Shown: piece after piece, positions 11,669 to 19,959 of the stretch
Position numbering within the stretch: the stretch's first letter is position 1
Layout: every line of letters begins with the position of its first letter
Origin: Daphnia carinata
Lineage: Eukaryota > Arthropoda > Branchiopoda > Diplostraca > Daphniidae
Direction of reading: 5' to 3'
Assembly: GCF_022539665.2 (NCBI RefSeq)
Contig: NC_081340.1
Span: 6,695,357-6,759,356 of the forward strand
DNA length: 64,000 nt
The notes under the pieces: model-generated
The model's database searches: none
Told to the model about the DNA's origin: nothing
What the model saw: the letters and a program-made list of their open reading frames with translations, nothing else
Made by a program: the position numbers and the translations under genes

Positions 11669-11889
11669 GATTGGGCTTGAACCCAAGGACTTCGTGTCAT
11701 GAACCTCGCCTTATAGCTCTGCGCCATCACACTCTTTACAATTCGAATCATAATCCAAATGCATTGTTGTTGAATAGTATCGATACAAATCGACAACGGA
11801 AATCTAATATTCAGTCGTCTGCTTGCTTTTAAAAGCATTGAACACATTATTTTGCAACCAAAAAAATCGATAATAACATACATCCATAC
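11669..11889 (-). repeat. Array unit 6 (tRNA-like at 11669-11730)
   Basis: The A box is ATGGCGCAGAGCTATAAG. The T arm is well kept, with TTGGG pairing with CCCAA around loop TTCAAGC. TATCGATAC lies at 11778-11786. The unit is cut short, so the next tRNA-like sequence begins after about 220 bp instead of 350. Confidence 0.7.
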
Positions 11890-12156
11890 CTAGCGTTGAA
11901 CCCGGAACTATTTGGCCACAAGCGGTGTCTATAACCACAGCGCTATGACATTTGTTGTTGTAGACGATGGTTGCCGGATAGGTTATTGTTTATAATTATC
12001 GATACAAGCCCGACAAACTAACCCCTATCATTTTTGCAATGCTATTTTTGGCCGCTAGATGGGGGTTATTAGATATTTTATCGATAATCGTATCGTTATC
12101 TAAAAGTGGGCGTAGATAATTTGTATCTAGCAGAACTTAGATAATCGCCAACACTA
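11890..12156 (-). repeat. Array unit 7 (tRNA-like at 11890-11950) plus right subterminal region
   Basis: The A box is ATAGCGCTGTGGTTATAG and the B box GGGTTCAACGC. TATCGATAC lies at 11997-12005. The sequence then passes into the right subterminal region with TATCGATA at 12079 and TTAGATA repeats. Confidence 0.65.
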
Positions 12157-12164
12157 ACTGCGAG
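12157..12164 (+). repeat. Right target-site duplication of the hAT-like element
   Basis: This is the second copy of ACTGCGAG, directly after the right terminus CGCCAACACTA. Confidence 0.85.
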
Positions 12165-12537
12165 TGGCATCCAATGGACTGAAATTGCCTACGCCAGTAA
12201 TAACGAGTCTGAGCGGTAGATGGCTACGTGTCGGAAAAAAAGAAAAAAGTGCGATTTTTTTTTCCGCCATTTTTTTTTTTATGTAAAACGGATTGCCATA
12301 AGAACTAACCTTATTTTAAATACTGTCGCTAGTCACCTTGCGGTCCAATAGAAAAATGCGTATCTCTGACCGCTCCCCTTAGCCTCTGATCTGCCATCAA
12401 GATGCAGACAAAGCAAAACGCGCGCAGATATCCCCACGCCAGTTTCAGATTGTCTTCTGAAGTAAAGAGTTTGTAGGGAAATAAAATTGTAATAAAAACT
12501 TTAGTATTTGTTGATTTCGAAATATCTTTAGAACAAG
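12165..12537. promoter_or_regulatory. Upstream region of the importin-like gene
   Basis: A 370-bp interval lies between the transposon end and the start codon at 12538. It contains T and A runs near 12236-12285 and no TATA box I can place. Before the insertion this interval and the left flank would have formed a short divergent promoter region for the two neighbouring genes. Confidence 0.4.
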
Positions 12538-15500
12538 ATGCTACCACTGGAATTCGTCGTCAAAATGTTAGAGAGCCTTCCTTTGGTGTGCTCGGAAGGT
12601 ACAGTTCCAAGACATCAACAGGTCAATTAAATTGGTATAGTGTTAACTTTTTAATTTCCATTTTTAACTTGACGTGCCCTTAAAGAGGACTATTCACGTC
12701 AAAAAGAGAACGTAGCCGAACTGGAACTCGGTAAGGCAGCTGAAAGTGATTTGGTGAGTAAAAAGAACGTGATACAGTTCCACTACTACCATTAACTTTT
12801 CATGTGGTACATAACAGGACCAATTCTTGTGCTTTATGTCGGTAATAATGGCCGACGATAAAAAATTCTCTCCAGTGGCTTGTAGGAGCGCAGCACTTCA
12901 GCTCCAATTGCAATTGAACATGATAGTTTCTGTGCCGCAAATGGAACAGCAAAAACGTTGGAGAGCCATAGCAGCCGACGTTCGTGACATGATTAAACGC
13001 AACCTTCTGATCGCTTTACCTACAACCTCGTTACGCTACTCAGTTACCGTTGTCGAGATAATTGCTTGCATCGCTATGATAGAAATACCGCTTAAGGATA
13101 ACTGGCCCGATCTTGTACCGACCTTATCCCGCATCATATTTCAATTGGACAGCGGAGGGAAAGAATCAGCTGTGGAAGCATTGACATTTATGTGTCAAAA
13201 GTTGGTATGTTGTTTCTTTTTGCATAAAGATTGACGGATTGTGAATTTTCCTACTTGTAGAAAATGGATAGAATGGCTGAATATGTTGGCAACATAATGG
13301 CACCTTTGCTCGTCAGCCTTCGCATGGCTCAACTCTCAAATAGAGCTCAACAAGTAATCCTCAACATCCTGCTGTGGTGTTTTGAGCCCTCCCATGGATA
13401 TTTCGAAAATTCCGTAATGCGTTATAGTAATTCTAAACGATTAAAATAAGACATTTTTAAGCTTTAGGGGGAACACAAAATTGTTATGCAAGCTATTTGC
13501 GAAGCCGCTGAATCATCCGATATTGGTACTCAGTCGATAGCTTTGTCGTTGCTGATCAAAGCTGCATCTTTCTGTTATCAACATTTGAAAGATTATATCG
13601 ACGTCATCATCCCAGTACAATTGGAACGTCTTGTCTAAACAGAAACACATTCTCACAACTCTAACTTCTTACGCAGATAACCACGGCGGCAATAAATTCA
13701 GAAGAAGCTGATATTCACGTAAAGGGCCTGCAGTTTTGGAAGGTTGTTAGCCAGGTGGAAAATCCTCGCGATCCTGAGGGAAGGCGGATACCCCAAACGG
13801 AACAAGGAGAGACCTCCAATTACTTTGCAAAAAATAACAGAAACAAAATCGTTCCTTGCCTTTTCTCTCAATTGGTTAGAGGAGAAATTTTTGCCAATTC
13901 ATCACCTGAAGATTATTCTGACGTGGATAACAATGCCTCTGCTAAAGCCGAACAGGCATGTTACGACGCTGTTTTCAAGGGAGATCTAACTTTGGGCGAT
14001 CTAGAAACTTCTAATGCAACGGCGAAAAAGCTCAGTGAAAGCGATCCGATGTCAAAGATTTCTTCTCAAAAGAATCGAGGTGAAATTTTGAAGAATAAGC
14101 AATCACCCGACGGTTGGACGCCACCGAGGGAGGTGATCATATATTTCAGTGAGCTATGTGAAGATTACCCTGATACTATAGATCGTTACGTACTACCTCT
14201 CGTTGAAAGGGAAATTCAGGTAAAACATCATTACTAGAAAAATGACTCGGTTTTTTAAATGCCCTTTTGCTGGTAGCATGCAGATTGGAGACACCGCCAT
14301 GCGGCTCTTTGGTCTATGTTAGTTTTCCTTAAACAAATGGACCCGAAGTATGCAGAAAAAACCCTCAAACATATCTTCCCTCTGATTCGCGGAGCGATAC
14401 GAGATAAGGCGAGTTCAAGAATACGCAGCACTGCTCTCTGGGTTATCAGTTGGATGGTGGAAAAAAATCCATCATTATTGGCGGTTCCCGCAACTTTACG
14501 AGATCTTCAACAGCTATTAAATGACTTAATTGCTTGCCTTAACGATGACGAAGGTCGGGTGTCACCCTCAAGTTGTATTGCTCTGACATCAGTTGTCAAA
14601 GCCTCTCACGCACTAGCCCGACAACAAGTGAGTGCATCGTTTCAAACTATTTTAAATGTAACATTTCAATTTGGATGTAGGTGGAAGGAAATATACGGCC
14701 ACCTACCTCCACGTTGTCACCCTACTATGACATGATAGCCGATCAGCTCGTCAAGGCCGCTAACAGACGTCTAACAGCTGCTTTTGAAGCTCTTCGCCAG
14801 TTGCTGCTGAACTCTCCCGACGATTGTTATTGGGTCGTGTTGGAAACTATGGACGAATTACTCCTATTGCTACGTAAGGTCAGGCATTTGGAAACCGTGA
14901 ATTACAAGAGTAGTATTACCACAACTTCTGTATCACATATAGGTTGTCGAGCTGCCGGATCGAGTGGGATGTCAATGCCACGAGGCTGTACAAAAGTTGA
15001 TATGCGGTGTTCTACGAAGCGTTGTAGAAATTTTGGAATTAGGCAAAGCAACTTCAAAACAACTTTGTCACAAGTTTATGACCCACCTGCTGAGTCTTCT
15101 AACAAAATTTCCTTTCGGAATGGCACGAGAGGCAGCTCTGTTGGCTGTATTAACAATTGCCCCAATGCTTGACTGGGAGTTGAACCGGCATGCAAACTCA
15201 CTCGTTTCCTATTTAACGTTAGCAATCAGCAGCATCCCTAAAAACGATCCTGCTTTATCCCTAGTCGTGGATGCTGTTGGCACTCTTTTCTGCGTTCTAG
15301 ATTCAGAAGCAATACCTTACGTTAGCAAACTTCTGGGACAACTGCTCATTTTGACAGATTCTAATCAAAACTTACCCACAGAAATAAAAATACGATGCGT
15401 AGCTGCTTTCGCCCAGATAGCAACGGCCGTTGGTCGGACGGGGTTTCAAGTGTACATGGCGGCCGTACTTCGCCGCTTACATGGTTACAGCGAGCTGTCA

Positions 15501-16040
15501 ACTGCTGAGGTAAAATAGTGAATCTTCTACACTCCTTCTAAATATAAACTGTTTCTCATTATCGAAAATGCAGGAAAGCCATGTTAGCAAAGAACTCAAG
15601 GAAAAGCTACTGCAAACTTGCTTAGAAACCTATTCCAGTCTTATACAATCAATCTTATACAGAGGAACTATTCCGTTAACACTTGAATTGTGTTCAAGTT
15701 CTTTGTGTCTTAAACATATTGCAAAACTAATTCAGTCTCTCACTACAAACAAAAGTGAATTAGCAGAGAAAACTCGCACAGCTATGGCTCATTTGATTGG
15801 GTAATAGTTTTTCTTTAAGGTCCAGCAAATCAATTTTCATTGTAGTTTTTAAATCAAAATAGGAATATCTTACTTGAATTTGGACCAAAGAAGGCATTGG
15901 CTCATTTACCTTTACAAGCCTCTGAATGTAAGTCATTGTTGGCAGAAGTTCTCTTTCACACTAAAGGAAATGGACAAGTTGCCTCAATATGCAGTGCAGC
16001 TCTCAGTGAGATAGAAATGGATGCAAGAAGACTGAATTGA
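12538..16040 (+). CDS. Divergent importin subunit beta-like protein (HEAT-repeat karyopherin), 11 exons
   Basis: Exons are 12538-12598, 12686-12753, 12818-13204, 13261-13413, 13468-13632, 13677-14219, 14277-14627, 14681-14878, 14943-15509, 15574-15800 and 15863-16040, giving 965 residues. All introns are GT-AG, 45-87 bp, and phases join. Family-like signatures follow importin-beta1 in order: a KRWRAI...VRDMIKRN block, NWPDLVPTL, CEAAE...LLIKAASFCYQHL, DWRHRHAAL, and a C-terminal AHLIGNILLEFG block. Importin-beta1 carries cargo through nuclear pores with importin-alpha and RanGTP. This copy is weakly conserved. The acidic loop expected after HEAT repeat 8 is replaced by an insertion of roughly 100 Ser/Asn/Lys-rich residues without a run of aspartates. 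It is probably a fast-evolving paralog, since a core importin-beta1 would be far better conserved. Each junction follows the homologous alignment. Confidence 0.85.
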
Positions 16041-16681
16041 AGATGCGATAGCGATACTTCTGGCTAAAAGAACGATCTCTTTTAAACAAGGGTTGCAGTC
16101 ATTAACATGAATACGCCTCTATTTGTATGCTATTTGTTCTTTTGCACCATACGGTGAACACAACTTATAACTTTCATGAAACCTAGCGTTTCGGACTAAT
16201 TTTTCCGGTGGTGTTTTGAAATGTTAACAGCAGACGACGTTATGACTATTACGGGTTCAGTTGCCAAATATCAACCAAAGGCAAATTTGCTATTTAAAAA
16301 CTCGGAATCGGAGTTCGATGGGTAGGTTATTAGCCATCAATTTTCGGTGTTAATAGCTGTTGAAAATGTATTTATTCTTTAAAATAATTATCAAATTCGT
16401 TGATGAACGATAAAACATATTCATGTAAATTGCAAACCAGATCATGAATTAAATATTGGTTAGCTTGAAACAATGATTTATACGAAAAACTTTATAAAAT
16501 TTTTTGCAATAATAGTGTTAACTAGGATTAAATTATTAATGCGAAGCTCAACGCTTAATATCATTAAAGGCAAACGGCAACGTTGAAGTTTATCTTTTGT
16601 GAATAGCAGACGGAAACAACAAATCGAAACATCACACCGGAAAATCTAAGTTGTATAGCGGAGTTTTAACATTCTTTAACT
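16041..16681 (+). promoter_or_regulatory. Importin-like 3' UTR and zinc-finger gene 5' leader
   Basis: The interval holds the 3' UTR of the upstream gene and the leader of the zinc-finger gene. A 34-codon ORF with its own ATG (16221-16325) ends at GGGTAG overlapping a possible GTAGGT donor. A good acceptor (TTTGTGAATAG) follows at about 16606, so a 5' UTR intron of about 285 bp is plausible. Reading the small ORF across that splice reaches a stop before the main start, so it would be an upstream ORF and not an N-terminal extension. Confidence 0.4.
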
Positions 16682-18868
16682 ATGTTTTCGTGTATCGTGT
16701 GTTGCTGCACTCTGGGAGAAACGAGATGGAAAAACCTAAAGGAAACAAAACATGGGAAAAATGGAGAAAAAACATTGGCGGATTTAGTCACAGAGCTGGT
16801 GTCAACTTCCACCGTAAAGGCCAAAGCAGGCAAACTAACTGGTGACCACGCGTGCCTTCCGTGTTTTAGAGAACTTTCAGCACTCTCCGAGTTGCAACAA
16901 ATATTAAGCAATAAACAGACAGAATTGTTGAAGAAGCTTACAGAAAGCCGTGTGTCACAAACAAAGAATGGCAAGAAAAAAACTATGTCTAATGATTCTT
17001 GGGGGGTTCTGCATATAACTAAGGAAGCTATTCCAAAACCAATCCAAAACCAAGAAATTTCAAGCCCTGAAGGCCTATCGCTACAATCCATCATTAGCAT
17101 GGATGCGGAAATCACCATTACAGAAAAAGAAAATGGTGGCACAGAGATTGACTTCGAAGTTGTAGAAGGAATCTCAGACCTGAAAAGGGCAAATGAACTT
17201 TATGGGTGTCGATTCTGCAAAAAAGAATTTGTGACTTCCACGTTTGCCATCAATCACATGCAAGAAGTTCATGGTAAACTCTTACACAAGTGTGATATTT
17301 GTGAGCAAGAGTTTCGTTTAAAATGTGAGATAGATCAGCACCGGATATCTCACCTTAAAGATGCTCCGCTTCCTTACCAGTGTGGCAGCTGTCACAAAGG
17401 ATTTGAAACATTTGAAGCTTTTCAGGAACATGACAAACTCCATGAATTGAAAAAAAAATTTGGATGTGCACAGTGTGGTAGGAAGTTTGATGATGAAAAC
17501 AAACTGAATCAGCATATGTTGACTCACCAATCTAAATCCTATGCATGCAATCGCTGCAATAAGACGTTTCGCTCCAATCATTCGTACACCAAACACCAGA
17601 AATTGCACGGCGAGCATTCCAGGTTTAGTTGCAACTTGTGCAGCCGACAATTTGCGTCAGCGGAAAATCTTCACACTCACTTAAAAAAACACAACAAGCC
17701 GCACAAGTAGGAATGTTGCCCTCGTATTATCCAAAGCATTGTCTTTAATAGTGCTTTATAATATTTAGGTGTGATGTATGCAGTAAAGCCTTCGACAGCC
17801 AGCAAGTCCTTGAACAGCATTTAGAAACGCATTCAAAGCAAAAAAAGAACGTAGAATGCACCGTTTGCGGGAAGCTGTTGGTGTCGCAGATTCAACTGGA
17901 AGTAAGTTCTTTCTTCTCCATAATACATGATTGTGTTTTAGCACTTTTTCACTGTAGAGCCACATGCGAGTTCATACGGGAGAAAAGCCATATCAGTGCG
18001 ATTGTTGTGGAGCCACATTCGCCCAGAGATCGAATCTCGACAGCCACCACCGGGCCGTCCATCTTCAAGAAAGACGATTTAAGTGCGATGAATGTGACAA
18101 GGTATGTAACGCAGTTGAATTTCTACCTACCTGTCTTCCAACGGTCGGCTGACTTTCTTTCTTCCGTAGACTTTTAAACGAAAAAGATTGTTGCAGTACC
18201 ACATCCGAAGCGTCCATACTGGAGAACGCCCCTATAACTGCGAAATTTGCAACGCGACGTTTGTATACCCGGAGCACTACAAGAAACATGTAATGACACA
18301 TTCTGGTATCAAACCATGGGCCTGCGAGATATGCGGGAAAACGTTTTCGTCCAAGGACAACAGGAATAGTCATCGCTTCACTCACAGCGACCGCAAACCG
18401 TACGAATGCCAGGTAACCCATCTCAGTGAAAATCTTTCAAATTTCGGGTTAATTGTCCTTTTGGGGTAGGTGTGCGGCTTGAGCTTCATGAGAAAGCCGG
18501 CCCTGTTGCAACATTTAACAGAAGAAAGGCATGGCGACCCAGAAACTGCTGGAGCTGCTGTTAAAATTGTGCAAGTCCTGACAGGTCACGAGATGGAGCC
18601 AGAAAGTCATCCCATGGAATGGGACACGCTAGAGATTCAAAGTGCCGACGGCCTCGGCCTCGGAATGGATAATCATGACCATGTCCAAACCATCATCATT
18701 CCTGACGAGCACGGTAGACCAATTGAAATTCAAGTCGTCGGCTCCGACTCCACGCAGCAAGTGACGGATCAACTTCAATTCGAACTTAGTGCCGAGAGCC
18801 TCAATGTTATCCAAGCTTTTGAACTTCAGGGTGGCAATGTGGATGATACATTGGCTGCATTAATGTGA
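16682..18868 (+). CDS. C2H2 zinc-finger protein with ZAD-like N-terminus, 13 fingers, five exons
   Basis: Exons are 16682-17706, 17769-17901, 17958-18101, 18170-18412 and 18470-18868, all GT-AG, giving 647 residues. Residues 1-90 contain two CxxC pairs about 50 residues apart (FSCIVC and HACLPC) followed by an amphipathic segment, as in the zinc-finger-associated (ZAD) dimerisation domain of arthropod C2H2 factors. The match is by pattern only. From about residue 175 come thirteen C2H2 fingers. The later ones are joined by TGE(R/K)P-type linkers, typical of DNA-contacting fingers. The finger starting YECQ is split by the last intron and has a longer H-H spacing. The C-terminal 120 residues are acidic and Gln-rich, possibly an activation region. 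It is probably a nuclear sequence-specific regulator; its target is unknown. The coding end overlaps that of CCDC167 on the other strand. Confidence 0.85.
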
Positions 18869-19232
18869 GGATTTATTCCAAAACATAGACAGTACGCCAT
18901 AAACTAAAAAGCAAATAAAGATGAGAGCTGTTGCAATGATGCCTGTTTTGTAGTTTTCTTTTTGAAGAGTTTTCAGCTGCTCCTCATTGTTTTTCAACAC
19001 AGTTTTTAACAGATCAAGCTCCTTCTCAAACTCAGTTCTCTCATCAGGTGTGAGTTCTCGCAGCCTTAGGGCTTTTTCCACTGTCTCAATCCGATGATAG
19101 AACTGCTTTACTTCTGCTTCTCTCTTCTCAATCTATTGGAAGTAAACAACCCGTAAAAACAGATCAACTTTCACATTATGGCTTACAAAAAAATGTTAAT
19201 TGTACCTCTGTAGTGACAGACTTTGAGCCCAT
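18860..19232 (-). CDS. CCDC167 homolog, small tail-anchored coiled-coil membrane protein
   Basis: Two exons on the minus strand, 19232-19206 and 19132-18860, with a 73-bp GT-AG intron in phase 0, encode 99 residues (human CCDC167 is 97 as I recall). The N-terminal two thirds is charged and coiled-coil-like, including an RELTPDERTEFEKE segment corresponding to the human RELSPEARRSLEKE. Then come KTLQKENYKTG and a single hydrophobic helix near residues 75-93 at the C-terminus, consistent with tail anchoring. Molecular function is poorly known. The start ATG lies 32 nt downstream of the stop codon of the SPTSSA-like frame with no poly(A) signal between, so both are probably on one mRNA. An AATAAA occurs inside the last codons (minus strand of 18872-18877) and may serve as its own poly(A) signal. 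Confidence 0.85.
18872..18877 (-). terminator. Poly(A) signal within the last codons of CCDC167
   Basis: The plus strand reads TTTATT here, so the minus strand reads AATAAA, forming the Asn-Lys codons before the final Ser-Ser-His and stop. Cleavage 10-30 nt further would leave almost no 3' UTR. This is only a candidate, as other signals further downstream on the minus strand are possible. Confidence 0.35.
18914..18919 (+). terminator. Poly(A) signal for the zinc-finger gene
   Basis: AATAAA lies 46 nt past the zinc-finger stop codon, the only canonical signal near it. It lies inside the antisense CCDC167 coding region. Confidence 0.5.
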
Positions 19233-19264
19233 TGTGAAAGAGAAAGGTGGAGCGGACTGTCTTC

Positions 19265-19597
19265 TTACAAGTGGTTTCCAAACTCCCAGTTCTGACCAGC
19301 AGTGTATCCCAGGTAATGTAGCAATGAGCCGAGATAATGAGGTAAGAACACGTAGCTCGAATAACTAGCAGTGGCGAGGAAAGCAACTAAAAAACTAGCT
19401 TTCGTTTCCGGGATATGATAGGTAATCGTTATTTTAAAAAGTGACAAGTGATTTCATAGGAATTGTAAATAGTTATGCATACTGAAGGCTATTCTTTCCC
19501 GACTTCCAAGCATGTAGAGTGCAGTAAATATGAGATACTCGAACCATAGCCACTCGAAAAAGGCAATCACTCGGTTTGGAGAATCTTTCTTAACCAT
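19265..19597 (-). CDS. Small subunit of serine palmitoyltransferase (ssSPT, SPTSSA-like)
   Basis: Exons 19597-19483 and 19386-19265 are joined by a 96-bp GT-AG intron in phase 1 and give 78 residues, the size expected for the family (about 70-76). The protein has a short N-terminus, a first hydrophobic segment with WFEYLIFTALYML aligning to the human WFYYQYLLVTALYML, an RER motif, and a second hydrophobic segment with YVFLPHYLGSLLHYL matching YVFMPQHIMAILHYF. ssSPT proteins bind the SPTLC1/SPTLC2 heterodimer in the ER and raise its activity for the first step of sphingolipid synthesis. The methionine in ALYML, which I recall as favouring palmitoyl-CoA in ssSPTa, is kept. It is the first frame of an apparent two-gene transcript with CCDC167. 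Confidence 0.85.
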
Positions 19598-19690
19598 TTA
19601 TAACCTAAAGGACGGGCACGGCCCAAACTAGCACCGTAGACTTTGAGGGGACTCTGTACGGGCGTGCCAACGTCCGTAAGCAACAGAATG
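19598..19690. promoter_or_regulatory. Candidate promoter region of the SPTSSA-like/CCDC167 unit
   Basis: The GC-richer block between the SPTSSA-like start codon and a plus-strand ORF beginning at 19643 (or at its second ATG, 19688) would serve as a bidirectional promoter if the plus-strand ORF is real. No TATA box is visible. Confidence 0.35.
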
Positions 19691-19957
19691 AACTGTCAAG
19701 GGATTGAAAGCGTTGCCAGATTGGAAAAATCCTTTCTAACATCTTCAATGATTTTTCTATTTGCCTTAACCTTTTGTTTTTTTTTTAAATCCTTGATAAG
19801 ACAGCCGCAAGGAGTTGTCACTGAACTTGTTCATGTTGTGCAACAGCACACTGAAGCAACCATTGTAAATATTGCCCCAAGTCATAAACAATTGAACTAT
19901 CGTGTATTGTTGTCTGCACACTGTGAGAAAAGGCTTGAAACTAATTTGTTAAAATAA
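19643..19957 (+). CDS. Candidate small single-pass membrane protein, unrecognised
   Basis: A 104-codon uninterrupted ORF starts 46 nt from the divergent SPTSSA-like start. The second ATG (19688) would give 89 residues. A hydrophobic segment (about residues 36-53 from the first ATG) is followed by a mixed, apparently non-repetitive 50-residue tail with three His and several Val/Gln. I know no matching family. Part of the hydrophobic segment is encoded by a T-run, which could create such a frame by chance. It could also be the first exon of a longer gene or a noncoding divergent transcript. Confidence 0.3.
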   Translation: MRGLCTGVPTSVSNRMNCQGIESVARLEKSFLTSSMIFLFALTFCFFFKSLIRQPQGVVTELVHVVQQHTEATIVNIAPSHKQLNYRVLLSAHCEKRLETNLLK

Positions 19958-19959
19958 CT

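Larger units (their letters stand above)
9749..12156. mobile_element. Non-autonomous hAT-like transposon carrying seven tandem tRNA-like/TATCGATA units
   Basis: The element starts TAGTGTTGGCGACTATCTAA and its end is the reverse complement of TAGTGTTGGCGATTATCTAA, so the terminal inverted repeats match at 19 of 20 positions. It is flanked by ACTGCGAG at 9741-9748 and 12157-12164, an 8-bp target duplication as in the hAT superfamily. Subterminal regions carry several TTAGATA/TATCTAA repeats and extra TATCGATA sites (9783, 9836, 12079). There is no transposase frame. Most of the interior is a tandem array whose units each contain, in order on the plus strand, an antisense tRNA-like sequence, about 50 nt, TATCGATAC, a GCAGACGA/TCGTCTGC inverted pair, and AT-rich filler. 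It sits between a minus-strand gene and the plus-strand importin-like gene. Confidence 0.85.

Noticed and set aside
9749-12156. Array read as a CRISPR-like or simple satellite locus
   Set aside because: Units of about 350 bp are too long for CRISPR in a eukaryote, and the flanking inverted repeats and target duplication show a transposon rather than a satellite block.
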